Of a DNA stretch of 64,000 nucleotides, positions 18,977 to 27,686 are shown piece by piece. Under the pieces are notes generated by a model that searched no databases, was not told the DNA's origin, and saw nothing but the letters and a program-made list of their open reading frames with translations. How positions within the stretch are numbered: position 1 is the first letter of the stretch; every line of letters starts with the position of its first letter. The stretch is from Lentisphaerota bacterium (lineage in GTDB: Bacteria; Verrucomicrobiota; Lentisphaeria; Victivallales; Victivallaceae), in contig SUWJ01000004.1 in assembly GCA_015061545.1 (NCBI GenBank), positions 1-64,000 of the forward strand. The letters run 5' to 3'. Made by a program: the position numbers and the translations under genes.

Positions 18977-19048
18977 AACTATTGTCGTCAAACAAAATTA
19001 GTAAGTGAAAACAAAGCATAAACAGAAAAAGCAAGAAAGGACTCTGTT

Positions 19049-19705
19049 ATGAAGAAACACTTTACGCTGATCGAACTTCTGGTTGTTATCGCCATCATCG
19101 CCATTCTGGCGGCAATGCTGCTGCCGGCGCTTTCTGCCGCCCGCGAGCGCGCCCGTATGGCCAACTGCACCAGCAACCTTAAAACTTACGGTTTGGCCTG
19201 TACCATGTATGCTCAGGACTTCAAGGATCAGCTGCCTCCTTCCTATAACTTCCTGCCCGACTACACCGGCAGCTATGGTTCATACTGGCAGAGCGGCGTT
19301 GGCCGTTACGTTCTCTGGCAGGGCGGCTATTACAGCCAATGGACCACCGGTTCGACCGAAGCGGCTAACAGTTTCCGCGAAAAATTCTTCAAGTGTCCTT
19401 CGGAAACTACCAACTTTGCCAACACCGTCGATGGTTACACCTGGTATTGGTGGAACGCCAAGTATTGCGAATCCAAGTTCGGCGGCGATGCCACTTATGC
19501 CCGCGATATGCTCGGCGGTAAGTGCATGCCCAGCAACACCATTGCTTCCGACCATGGTTCGGGTCAGAGTACCTATACCTCTCCCCATCCCAACCAGATC
19601 AACATTTTGGCCATTGCCGGCAACGTCCGCAACATGAACAACAAATCTTTGATGCCCAATACTGTTGAAACCAACTGCATGAGCTACGGTCTTGACGATC
19701 GTTGA
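19049..19705 (+). CDS. Prepilin-like protein, H-X9-DG type (degenerate)
   Basis: 218 residues starting [11 protein letters not shown], the type IV/II prepilin signal with glutamate 5 after the cleavage site, then a hydrophobic helix and the SAARERAR stretch common in Lentisphaerota pseudopilins. The residue before the phenylalanine is histidine, not the usual glycine. Near the C-terminus [12 protein letters not shown] matches the spacing of the prepilin-associated H-X9-DG motif but has AG in place of DG. It has its own strong promoter, an AAAGGA site and a downstream terminator, so it is monocistronic. It is probably a pseudopilin or exported surface protein handled by a type II/IV-like machine encoded elsewhere. 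Confidence 0.88.
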   Translation: MKKHFTLIELLVVIAIIAILAAMLLPALSAARERARMANCTSNLKTYGLACTMYAQDFKDQLPPSYNFLPDYTGSYGSYWQSGVGRYVLWQGGYYSQWTTGSTEAANSFREKFFKCPSETTNFANTVDGYTWYWWNAKYCESKFGGDATYARDMLGGKCMPSNTIASDHGSGQSTYTSPHPNQINILAIAGNVRNMNNKSLMPNTVETNCMSYGLDDR

Positions 19706-19738
19706 GCTGCTTTAAGGACATGATTTTTTAGCAATGTA

Positions 19739-19775
19739 ATAACTTGCCCTTGATTAAGTAATCGGGGCAAGTTAT
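19739..19775 (+). terminator. Terminator after the first prepilin gene
   Basis: Perfect 11-base arms ATAACTTGCCC (19739-19749) and GGGCAAGTTAT (19765-19775), followed by a short T/A-rich run (CTTTATATT). Confidence 0.75.
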
Positions 19776-19821
19776 CTTTATATTCAGGATATTTTCCGGG
19801 ACATCCCAACAGGATTTGATT

Positions 19822-22800
19822 ATGAAAAAGATTTTTACCGCAGGTGCATTTCTGCTATTGGGTAGTGCTGTCAGTTATCTGTGTGGCGGAGAGTTTGAGT
19901 TAAAGGAATCCGGCGCGATCTTTTCACGTCAGCAGCCGCTGATAAGTTCCAGCAGTTTTACCATGGGCAGTACCGAGCTGCTGGAAGGGAAAAAGGGCGA
20001 CATCAAGCGTTTGGACGACGGCAGTATCGTCTTTAACCGTTTCAGCAAAGAGCGTGTACCGTTCCGCGAAGAAATCGTGGTCAATGGCGACGGCTCCGAA
20101 GTCGAAATAACCTTTTCCATGCGTGTGGAGTCCGACCACGAAGCTGTGGCCGGAAAAAAGCCGCTTATCTACGCAGTCAAACTGCCGTGGAACATCTTTG
20201 AAAATAAAAAGTACCACGGCGTCACCGGCCGCGTCAGTTCCCCCAAAGAAATTTCCGGCGAATGCAGCAAAGATTTCGCTTCCGGCTATAAAAATATGCG
20301 TACGATCGTTGTCGGCAGCGACAGCAAAAAAGATGGTCTGGTGCTGGATTTTAACCCCGTTGGCTACGCGGATGCTATTTCTGACTACTCCGGCAACTGT
20401 GTGCGCGGAATCTGGTCGGTAACGCGCAAGGGCAATGAGATCCATTGCACCATCGGCATAACTCCCGACCCCTACGGCGCGGAATTCACCGGCAAACTCA
20501 AGATTGTGCGCGGCGACTTTGCCACTTACCGCAGCCGTCATGCGTTGACCCGTTTCAGCTGGGGGGATTCTTATCTGCCGCAATATCTTTTCAGCTTCGG
20601 GCCGGGGAAAGCCGCGGATCACTATACTGCGGTGCGCGCGGAGGCATTTTCTGACAGCAAAAAATATGGCTGGATCAGCAATAAATCTGCTGTTCCGGCG
20701 GCCGGTGCGCCCGAAGGCGCGTTCTACTCGGCCTTGCAGGGCAAAGACGGCAAGTTCCGGATTGCCGGAATGAATCCCGGGCTTTATATTGTCACCATCG
20801 GCAGCGGCAACTACGCTGGCAAAAGCAACAAGTTTACCGCCAGAGTCAATGGCGAACTCTTTTTGCAGAATGAATCAGTCAAGGCGGGCAATGCGGTGAC
20901 TGCCAGCGGTGCGGTCTGGGTCAAAGATAAGCTCGATGTGGAACTTTCGGGCGACTATCTGATTTCGACGCTGGGCGTGCAGATGCTGCTGGCCGATGCC
21001 GAAGATGTGAACGTGCGGCGCGATTTCTACCGCACCAGAGGTTTTGAACCCAGCGTGGTTTTCCGCAACGGTCTTTACAATATTCCTGCCAGATTTTCTG
21101 CGGCGCGGGAAGAATTTTTCCTGCCCGAACCCGGCAAAGAAGCCGCCGGAGCCTACCGCGAACCCGCCCGTCGGGTGCAGGTGCTGGATACCAAAAAATA
21201 TCCTGCTGCCGACTGGCGTTACGGCGCAATCATCAGCAACTTCGGCCCCAACAACTCCGGTACGCTGGGCGAATATCCTGACGATAAAGAGTTGGATAAG
21301 CACCTGAAATTCCTCAAAGACAACAACAGCTCGGTGGTCATCAGCAACGGTATGCTGTCGCGCCACACCTATTATGCGCACCTTGACCGCGCCGAAAAAG
21401 CGGTCAAACGCCTGACCGAACGCGCCCATAAACAGGGATTGCGGGTAATGGATCATCAGGATTTGACTCTGCTGTGGAACATCGATGCCGGGTTCCGTGC
21501 CGCGGCCGAAAATATCAGCCAGCTGCAGCGCATGAATATCAATCAGCTGCCCAGTCCCTATTTCTGCTTTACCAACAAGGCGTTCAGAGAGCATTACTTT
21601 GAGTATATCAAAAACTTTGTGCGCAATACCAACGTCGACTCCATGATGCTCGACGAAGTTATGTTCTTCCAATACTGCTGTACCTGTGCTGCCTGCCGCG
21701 AAGAGTTCCACAAGGATACCAATTGGTACATTCCCGTCAACGAAATGGATAAGAGCTTGAACGACAACGGTCATCCGCTGCGCCGCGCGTTCCTGAACTG
21801 GCGCAAGGTGCAGGTCGGCAACTTTTTTGCCGATCTCAGAAAAGCCATTGACGAAGTCAAGCCCGACTTTTCGCTGGTGGCCTACACGACTCACTATGGT
21901 TATTACTCCAACTACGCTTCCTTCGGCAACGGTTCCGATCTGATCGAAATCGCCCGCGGTGCGGACTTCCTGGGAACCGAAATCACCACCCGCAACCAGT
22001 GGCGCGGTGCCCGGGCCGTCTTTGCTTTGCGCAAGGCCAAAAATCTTTTGCGCAACGCCTACAATGTGCCGGTATGGACTCTGTGCGGAACCAACAGCAC
22101 CAGCTACGAAGTGCTTTATACCGCCTGGGCCATGAGCAATATGAACGGTCAGAGCACCTGGGTCAACGACGACAGCCGACCCAAGCCGGGGCAGGGCGAC
22201 TTTTTTGCACTCAAGGAAAATATGGATCTTAAAAATGCCGAATCCGCTGCTCAGGTGGCGTTGCTCTTTTCCGCCCGCGGCCGTGACTGGGGTCGCGGAC
22301 TTTCCAGCACCAGCGAAATACTCGGTACCGGTCAGGTTCTGGATACGGTGCATGTGCCTTACGACTATATCGGCGAAATGAACCTTAACGCCCGTCAGCT
22401 TGCCAAATACAAAGTTCTGATGTTGGGCAGCTGTTCGGCTCTGACCGATGAAGAAGTTGCGGCTATCAAAGAATTTATGAAAAACGGCGGCTGGGTCTAT
22501 GCTAACACCACCGTCGGCTGGGAAGATGGTCTGGGCGTGCGCCGCAAAGAGTGGGCATTTGCTGATGTGTGCGATTTTGATATGAAGTATTCGTTCAATC
22601 GCCCCGATTCGGTGATCGATCCTGTCAGCGGCAAAACCGTCTCGTTCCGGAGCAAGCTCTACAACGTTCCGGTCAGCGGCGTAAAAGACAAGAGTTCGCG
22701 GCTCTGGCTGAAAAAAGATCAGCCGATGATCCTTGAACGCAACTACGGCAAGGGCAAGTTCATCTATCAGACCGCTTCCATGGGGCTGCATTTGTGCGCG

Positions 22801-23253
22801 GGCGAAGGCTATGTGAGCAAAAAGTGGGAATTCGAGCCGGATACAGCTCTGGAAGGCGTTTTCAGCAATATGATGCTTGCGATCGTCAACGAAGCTTCCG
22901 CCGGACGCTGGCAGACCAATCTGCCCGCCGGAGTGCTGACTACGCTTTACAAGAATGGCAACCGCTGGAGCATCCATCTGCTCAATACCCGCAACAATCT
23001 GCTGCCCAAGGGCGAAATTGTTACCTACGGCGTACCGGCAGATGCCTTCCCGCCGCTGGAAAAAGATGCGGTCATAACTTTGTTTGATCTTGAAGATGTC
23101 AAACAGGTACGGGCGGTATCGCCTGATTTTGCGGGGGCACGCAATCTTGAATTCAAAAAGAACTCCACTGGCGGCATAACTTTGACTCTGCCGGTGGAAC
23201 TGTTGAAAGTTTATACGATTATACACATTGATTGCGGAGAAAAAAAAAGATGA
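19822..23253 (+). CDS. Large secreted glycoside-hydrolase-like protein (paralogue 1)
   Basis: 1143 residues with a signal peptide ending near residue 22. Beta-rich N-terminal domains reach to about 470. A TIM-barrel-like core begins near DWRYGAIISNFGPNN, with LDEVMFF at about 609-615 followed by CCTC and CREEFHKDTNW cysteines. A C-terminal part near 820-990 resembles the beta-galactosidase trimerisation/amidotransferase-like fold (KVLMLGSCSALTDEE, then GKGKFIYQ). The layout resembles GH42-like and other unclassified alpha-amylase-superfold hydrolases. The glutamate in LDEV is a candidate catalytic residue, by inference. The ATG at 19822 follows AGGA at good spacing. A diverged paralogue lies at 37202. 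The stop overlaps the next gene's start. Confidence 0.78.
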   Translation: MKKIFTAGAFLLLGSAVSYLCGGEFELKESGAIFSRQQPLISSSSFTMGSTELLEGKKGDIKRLDDGSIVFNRFSKERVPFREEIVVNGDGSEVEITFSMRVESDHEAVAGKKPLIYAVKLPWNIFENKKYHGVTGRVSSPKEISGECSKDFASGYKNMRTIVVGSDSKKDGLVLDFNPVGYADAISDYSGNCVRGIWSVTRKGNEIHCTIGITPDPYGAEFTGKLKIVRGDFATYRSRHALTRFSWGDSYLPQYLFSFGPGKAADHYTAVRAEAFSDSKKYGWISNKSAVPAAGAPEGAFYSALQGKDGKFRIAGMNPGLYIVTIGSGNYAGKSNKFTARVNGELFLQNESVKAGNAVTASGAVWVKDKLDVELSGDYLISTLGVQMLLADAEDVNVRRDFYRTRGFEPSVVFRNGLYNIPARFSAAREEFFLPEPGKEAAGAYREPARRVQVLDTKKYPAADWRYGAIISNFGPNNSGTLGEYPDDKELDKHLKFLKDNNSSVVISNGMLSRHTYYAHLDRAEKAVKRLTERAHKQGLRVMDHQDLTLLWNIDAGFRAAAENISQLQRMNINQLPSPYFCFTNKAFREHYFEYIKNFVRNTNVDSMMLDEVMFFQYCCTCAACREEFHKDTNWYIPVNEMDKSLNDNGHPLRRAFLNWRKVQVGNFFADLRKAIDEVKPDFSLVAYTTHYGYYSNYASFGNGSDLIEIARGADFLGTEITTRNQWRGARAVFALRKAKNLLRNAYNVPVWTLCGTNSTSYEVLYTAWAMSNMNGQSTWVNDDSRPKPGQGDFFALKENMDLKNAESAAQVALLFSARGRDWGRGLSSTSEILGTGQVLDTVHVPYDYIGEMNLNARQLAKYKVLMLGSCSALTDEEVAAIKEFMKNGGWVYANTTVGWEDGLGVRRKEWAFADVCDFDMKYSFNRPDSVIDPVSGKTVSFRSKLYNVPVSGVKDKSSRLWLKKDQPMILERNYGKGKFIYQTASMGLHLCAGEGYVSKKWEFEPDTALEGVFSNMMLAIVNEASAGRWQTNLPAGVLTTLYKNGNRWSIHLLNTRNNLLPKGEIVTYGVPADAFPPLEKDAVITLFDLEDVKQVRAVSPDFAGARNLEFKKNSTGGITLTLPVELLKVYTIIHIDCGEKKR

Positions 23254-24011
23254 ATGAAAAAAAATCGCTGAAGGTCGCCACTTACAATATCCACGGCGGC
23301 TGGGGCATGGACAAAGTGCTGGATTTGCCGCGCATTGCCGATGTTATCAAAACCATGGATGTTGATTTTATTGCCGTTAACGAAATCGACAAGGATTGTA
23401 TGCGCAGCAACTCGGCAGATCAGCCTGCGGTGCTGGCGGAACTCCTGAAGATGAATTATCACTTTGCTCCTGCGCTGGAAATGCGCGCTCCGCGCTATCC
23501 TGAACAGGTCAGCGGAGTCGGACTCTACGGCGTGGCATTTTTTACTCCGCACCCCGTTAAAGTTATCAAACAGATCATGCTGCCGGGATTGGCGGAAATG
23601 GAACCCCGCACGGCGGTTTTTGCCCGGGTGGAAGCGCCGGTACCTTTTTACGCAGTCGTGACCCATTTCTGCTGGGAGCCGCAGTACGAGCATTTCCGCG
23701 TTGAATCGGTGCAGAAGATCAACGGAGAAATCGCCGCGCTGCAAAAATCCGAAGGTGATTTACCCGTAGTATTGCTGGGTGATTTGAATTCCGAACCCGA
23801 TTCGGCACCGATCGAAGAGCTCCGCAAGAGCTGGAGCATCGCCAACGAAGGCAGCTTTATGCCTACCCATCCTGCGGATAACCCCAACGAGATCATCGAC
23901 TATATTGCCTTGAAATCCAAGTCAGCTGCCGGATTTGTCAATACCGGAATCCTTCCCGAAACAGTTGCCAGCGATCATCGCCCGCTGTTTACTGAGATAG
24001 TTTTTGAATAA
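23250..24011 (+). CDS. Endonuclease/exonuclease/phosphatase (EEP) family hydrolase
   Basis: 253 residues with all hallmarks of the EEP fold: TYNIHGG near residue 13, AVNEID near 46, GDLNSEP near 177 and the ASDHRP catalytic histidine motif near 239. These supply the metal ligands and the general base. The ATG at 23250 overlaps the TGA of the glycoside-hydrolase-like gene, with GGAG upstream, so the two are translationally coupled. No signal peptide is visible, so it is likely cytoplasmic while its partner is exported. The family cleaves phosphodiesters of nucleic acids, phosphoinositides or sphingomyelin; the substrate here is unknown. Confidence 0.87.
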   Translation: MNEKKSLKVATYNIHGGWGMDKVLDLPRIADVIKTMDVDFIAVNEIDKDCMRSNSADQPAVLAELLKMNYHFAPALEMRAPRYPEQVSGVGLYGVAFFTPHPVKVIKQIMLPGLAEMEPRTAVFARVEAPVPFYAVVTHFCWEPQYEHFRVESVQKINGEIAALQKSEGDLPVVLLGDLNSEPDSAPIEELRKSWSIANEGSFMPTHPADNPNEIIDYIALKSKSAAGFVNTGILPETVASDHRPLFTEIVFE

Positions 24012-24028
24012 GTTTGCCGGGAAAAGTT

Positions 24029-24085
24029 TTCAGGCGCATTCTTATACCGTCACCGTGCGGTACAGAAAAGCGCCTGAATTTTTTT
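24029..24085 (+). terminator. Terminator between convergent genes
   Basis: Arms TTCAGGCGC (24029-24037) and GCGCCTGAA (24070-24078) are followed by seven T residues. A smaller nested stem (TACCG/CGGTA) sits in the loop. It ends the EEP transcript and lies just before the 3' end of the convergent deacetylase-like gene. Confidence 0.8.
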
Positions 24086-24106
24086 GCATCAATATTGTTG
24101 TATGGT

Positions 24107-25219
24107 TTACGAGTCTGCCTGAGTATTGCCCATAACTCCTTCGTTGAAAAAGACGGGCTTATAGCCTTTCAGACTTGCCATTTTGCAGGCAAACTCGATG
24201 CGGTCAAGATGGTTGGGTATATAGTTGAAATAGTCGCTGTAGCAGTATTGCTCGTGGGTCATCAAGCTGAGTGTGTCGTACCCGCTTTCGGGCAGGGCAT
24301 CGAACTTGGATTGGATCGTATCCAGATCGTCAAAATTGCAGCACAGCAGATTATCCATTAAAATAATATCGTGGAAGCGGTCGTAAAAACGGTGGTTGGC
24401 AGCCAGATAGTTGGCAACATCTTTTTCGTAATGGAATCCGATATCCGTTACCGCCGAAGTGTGAGCTTCGCCGATATAAGCAATGCTGCCGATAAACTGC
24501 CCCGTCAGGCAGCGGGTACCCCGTTCTTTAAGCACAGAAAAATTATCCGGATTGGTCATTGCCCAATGGATCACCAGCGGTGCGATAAACGATTCTGCTC
24601 CTGCAAAGCGGCAGACTTCCTTATAGATCAAATCGTAATCGGCAGCGAGTTTTGCAGCGTCGGCGTGTTGATAGGGCCGATCAGGAAACTCGCTGTAAGC
24701 GTGAAAACTCATCCGCAGCCAATCGGAATTCTGCTGAAACTCCTGCTTGTAATCTGCGGGCATATCGGCAATGGAAAAATCGTGGTGATCGTCGTGAAAA
24801 AAGAGGTTCAGCGTAAATTTGCTGCCGTATTGATCGTGAATCTTTTTAAGCCGCGCCAGAAAGAGTTCTTCGAAAATAGATTTCGGGCGCATAAGGGCAA
24901 TATTGCGCAGGAAAAAGCAGCAGTCATCCACAAAAAAGTTATAGCGTTTGAAGGATTTTTTATCCCAGAAAAGCGTTATGCGCCGGCTGCTGACTCCATA
25001 GTAATCGCTGGCTTCCACCGTTACAGTGTTGACTCTTTCCCGCAGCTGAACTGTGGCGGAAAAGTTGCGGTCATTGCGTTCTGCTAAAACGCCGTTGACG
25101 CAGACGCTGCTCTGAGTGGAAGCGATCCCTTCGATCCTGATTTCCAGATATTCAGCAGTTTCTCTGCCGTTGGCACGGTCAAGCACGGCGCCGTCGCGGA
25201 AATTGGTTATTTCAAGCAT
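24107..25219 (-). CDS. Polysaccharide-deacetylase-like protein
   Basis: 370 residues without a signal peptide. A short beta domain (1-90) precedes a region resembling the NodB/deacetylase barrel: FFVDDCCFFLRN near 95, MSFHAYSEFPDRPY near 170, and LMTHEQYCYSDYF near 325. The paired aspartates and the histidines would be metal or catalytic ligands. These motifs are like those in carbohydrate-deacetylase-like proteins of uncertain function, so the enzymatic call is tentative. The ATG has a GAGG site. It lies 17 bases downstream of the SDR gene on the same strand and is probably in one operon with it. Confidence 0.6.
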   Translation of the reverse strand: MLEITNFRDGAVLDRANGRETAEYLEIRIEGIASTQSSVCVNGVLAERNDRNFSATVQLRERVNTVTVEASDYYGVSSRRITLFWDKKSFKRYNFFVDDCCFFLRNIALMRPKSIFEELFLARLKKIHDQYGSKFTLNLFFHDDHHDFSIADMPADYKQEFQQNSDWLRMSFHAYSEFPDRPYQHADAAKLAADYDLIYKEVCRFAGAESFIAPLVIHWAMTNPDNFSVLKERGTRCLTGQFIGSIAYIGEAHTSAVTDIGFHYEKDVANYLAANHRFYDRFHDIILMDNLLCCNFDDLDTIQSKFDALPESGYDTLSLMTHEQYCYSDYFNYIPNHLDRIEFACKMASLKGYKPVFFNEGVMGNTQADS

Positions 25220-25235
25220 AATACAGCCTCAAATC

Positions 25236-26030
25236 TTACTTGGCTTTGGCAAGGTCGCCATTGATGGTGATTCCGCCGTCGGCAGCAATGATGGTGCCGT
25301 TGAGGTAGCTTGAGGCATCCGACGCCAGAAACAGCGCCAGTTCCGCCACTTCTTCGGGCTTTCCCCAGCGGCGCAGCGGGGTGCGGACCTTGATAAAGTA
25401 GTTGGGGTCAAAGGTATCATCGTCGGGGTTGGACTCTTTGACCATGGCAGTAGCGATTGCCGCCGGCGCAATGCAGTTGACACGGATTCCGTACTGACCG
25501 TATTCGGATGCCATGGAGCGGGTCAATGCCACCGTGGCGCCTTTGGCGGCGGTATAAGCATCGCAGCGGGGGATCCCCACCACGCCGGCGCTGCTGGCGG
25601 TGTTGATAATGGAACCGCTCTGTTGCGCGATCATCATATTGAGTGCTTCGCGGGTGCAGTAAAAGATGCTGTCCAGATTGATCGCCAGCACTTTGTGCCA
25701 GATCGCCGGGTCGATTTCCGTAATGATCCCGTCTTTGCCGTTGAGGTAGACCGAAGCGTTGTTGTACATAACATCCAGCCGCCCGGCTTTAGCCTTGATT
25801 TCGGCAAAAGCGGCTTTTACCGATTCTTCGCTGGATACATCGGTCTTGATAAATTCGGCTTTGCCGCCGGCGTTGCGGATGCTTTCGACGCACGCCTGAC
25901 CGGATACTTCATCCAGTTCCAGCACAAAAACCCAGGCGCCTTCTGCTGCAAAAAGTTTAGCACCAGCTTCGCCGATACCGCGTCCTGCACCGGTAATGGC
26001 GCAGACTTTATTTTCCAAACGATTACTCAT
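25236..26030 (-). CDS. Short-chain dehydrogenase/reductase (SDR)
   Basis: Classical SDR of 264 residues with the cofactor motif ITGAGRGIGE near residue 10, NNASVYLNG near 90 and the catalytic AYTAAKGA (Tyr and Lys) near 158. The ATG at 26030 follows AAGGA at seven bases; an upstream TTG has no support. Family members oxidise or reduce sugars, polyols or fatty-acyl intermediates. The neighbours suggest carbohydrate metabolism, but the substrate cannot be read from the sequence. It is divergent from the membrane protein gene at 26223. Confidence 0.93.
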   Translation of the reverse strand: MSNRLENKVCAITGAGRGIGEAGAKLFAAEGAWVFVLELDEVSGQACVESIRNAGGKAEFIKTDVSSEESVKAAFAEIKAKAGRLDVMYNNASVYLNGKDGIITEIDPAIWHKVLAINLDSIFYCTREALNMMIAQQSGSIINTASSAGVVGIPRCDAYTAAKGATVALTRSMASEYGQYGIRVNCIAPAAIATAMVKESNPDDDTFDPNYFIKVRTPLRRWGKPEEVAELALFLASDASSYLNGTIIAADGGITINGDLAKAK

Positions 26031-26127
26031 TTTATTTTCCTTGCAAGTTATAGTTATTAGAGCAATAATGTTCAAATTACATCGGAGAAAATATAACCTG
26101 CTTAGGAATTATATTCAAGGCTTTGAT

Positions 26128-26155
26128 TTGAAAAAATCGGAAAAAATGCTATATT
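26128..26155 (+). promoter_or_regulatory. Candidate promoter for the membrane-anchored protein gene
   Basis: TTGAAA (26128-26133), a 16-base spacer and TATATT (26150-26155), about 67 bases before the ATG at 26223. Confidence 0.55.
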
Positions 26156-26222
26156 TTTTCTGCAATGCTGCTTTAAGCAAAATGCGCTGTTATGCAGCGT
26201 AAAAAACTTTGCCGGGATCTTT

Positions 26223-26771
26223 ATGAAGCGCTGGAATTTTAAAAATAAAGTAGTAATAACAGTATTGGCAGCTGTTTTGCTGCTGCTTATTGCTTTTGCC
26301 GTTGCCATTGGCGTGGCGTTGGTGAAATATTGGCGCATTGAATCGATCAAGCCCGATACCCGACTGCAAATCACCCGTTTGAGTATCAGCTGTCCGGGTA
26401 AGATTCTGGAGTTCAAACATAAAAAAAGCGGCGTTACAACTCAGGTGAACACCGGCTATTGGCTGGAATCTGCCAAGCCCGATCTTTATTTGAAAGTCAA
26501 TAATGAAGATGTTTGTTTTTTTCAGGAAAACAACAGCGAATTTCTGCTGGATATCAACAACTCCAACGATCAGAGTGTGCGCCGGGAACTGCTGCAGTTC
26601 AATGCCGGAGATAATCTGGTGATCGAAGTCTGGGATAAAAATCTGCGGGTGCTGGATAAACAGCTGCTGCCCGATACCTTTCTCTTTGCGATCGTTATAA
26701 ACCTCCGCCAGAATCACGGCAGTCACGGTGCTTACCGCTGGGAAGTCCAATGGGAGGAAATCGAACGCTGA
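26223..26771 (+). CDS. Membrane-anchored hypothetical protein
   Basis: 182 residues. A single N-terminal transmembrane helix (about 9-34, VVITVLAAVLLLLIAF) follows a short basic cytoplasmic end. A soluble domain of alternating beta segments and charged residues comes after it, ending in YRWEVQWEEIER. The layout points to a bitopic inner-membrane protein with a periplasmic beta domain. I do not recognise the family. A GGGA site lies five bases before the ATG. It precedes the lipoprotein-secretin cassette A by 128 bases and could belong to the same system, but a leader stem-loop separates them. Confidence 0.7.
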   Translation: MKRWNFKNKVVITVLAAVLLLLIAFAVAIGVALVKYWRIESIKPDTRLQITRLSISCPGKILEFKHKKSGVTTQVNTGYWLESAKPDLYLKVNNEDVCFFQENNSEFLLDINNSNDQSVRRELLQFNAGDNLVIEVWDKNLRVLDKQLLPDTFLFAIVINLRQNHGSHGAYRWEVQWEEIER

Positions 26772-26845
26772 CTGTAAAAAGTTACTGCAAGGCGCTTGGC
26801 AATCAATAACAGTTCAGGAACAAATTTGCACTTCGGCAGCTCCAT

Positions 26846-26884
26846 ATAGGTTGCGGTACTTTGGTGGTACCGTCAGAAACCTAT
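26846..26884 (+). promoter_or_regulatory. Two-part stem-loop in the leader of lipoprotein A
   Basis: Outer arms ATAGGTT (26846-26852) and AACCTAT (26878-26884), with inner arms CGGTAC (26854-26859) and GTACCG (26867-26872). The structure ends immediately before the AGGAG ribosome site of the lipoprotein gene. It has no T-tract, so it looks more like a leader structure or operator than a terminator. Confidence 0.45.
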
Positions 26885-26899
26885 AAACAGGAGAAGAAA

Positions 26900-27526
26900 A
26901 TGAAAAAAGAAATGTGGAAGATCTTCGGATCACTCGCCGCCGTCCTGACCGCAGGAACTGTTTTTGCAGGATGCGAAACCAGCGAAACTGTAACCGTTGC
27001 CGCCGGTCCCGGCGGTTCCGCCGTGATCGTGGAAGAGTGCGACAGCACCAGCACCTGCCCCGGTTCGCAGAAAGCCAAGGCCGCTTTGCAGCCTGCTCAG
27101 TGCGAAAAAAAGACGCCTGAAGCCGAAAAAAAATCCGCTGAAACCGTAGAAGTATCCCGCAAGCACCAATGTCCGCTGGCAGATTTTGAAGCCGAATCCA
27201 GCAAACTTGCTTCCACGCTGGCTCATGCCTTCAAAGATGGCAATGCCAAAGCCTTCGTCAGCGCCCTGCCGGAAAATCTGCGCAAGGATTTTGACGAAAA
27301 GAAATTTCTCGAAGCGCATAAAATGCTGACCGAAGCCATGGGCGAAGTGGTCAGCGCCGATTATGTGACCGATCTCAAACACCCGATCCTGAGCATCCGT
27401 TTGTGGAAGCTGGGCTTCAAGAAGATCAGCAAAGATGTGGGCGAAATCACCCAGCAGGCGCTGTTCCAGGTTTCCATTGGCGAAGTGGATAAAAAGGCGC
27501 AAGTGGTGAGTTTCGGATTCATTTGA
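26900..27526 (+). CDS. Lipoprotein of secretin cassette A
   Basis: 208 residues with a lipoprotein signal ending FAGC, the lipidated cysteine at residue 25. A low-complexity Ala/Lys/Glu/Cys-rich linker (about 50-95) follows, then a helical-plus-beta domain of about 110 residues. That C-terminal domain is clearly related to the 150-residue lipoprotein at 41927: both share the pattern A-F...FV..LPE....F.E..F.EA....GE, then an IW/LWK strand and a closing F-x-F. It precedes the secretin pair, as its paralogue does. A pilotin-like or periplasmic accessory role is an inference from position. A terminator lies between it and the secretins. Confidence 0.75.
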   Translation: MKKEMWKIFGSLAAVLTAGTVFAGCETSETVTVAAGPGGSAVIVEECDSTSTCPGSQKAKAALQPAQCEKKTPEAEKKSAETVEVSRKHQCPLADFEAESSKLASTLAHAFKDGNAKAFVSALPENLRKDFDEKKFLEAHKMLTEAMGEVVSADYVTDLKHPILSIRLWKLGFKKISKDVGEITQQALFQVSIGEVDKKAQVVSFGFI

Positions 27527-27552
27527 TCTGAAAGTGTTTTGACCCTTCCTTG

Positions 27553-27600
27553 TTCCTGCCGTTGTTTTGTTCCTTTGGGCAGCGGCAGGAATATTTTTTT
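27553..27600 (+). terminator. Terminator or attenuator between lipoprotein A and secretin A1
   Basis: 12-base arms (27553-27564 and 27580-27591) with one wobble, followed by a TATTTTTTT run. It lies inside the otherwise co-directional cassette and may set a lower level for the secretins, or separate the two transcripts. Confidence 0.75.
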
Positions 27601-27686
27601 ACCGAGCGCGCTTCCCCGATGGGGCGGTACGGTTGAAAATAACCATCTCAGCGGGGCAGACGGCGCTCTTAATAAAGGTTAGATTT

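Noticed and set aside
20875-23226. Long open frame on the minus strand (783 codons) opposite the first glycoside-hydrolase-like gene
   Set aside because: The plus-strand product has a signal peptide, a ribosome site and a full-length paralogue. The antisense product has none of these and looks like a high-GC codon-bias shadow.
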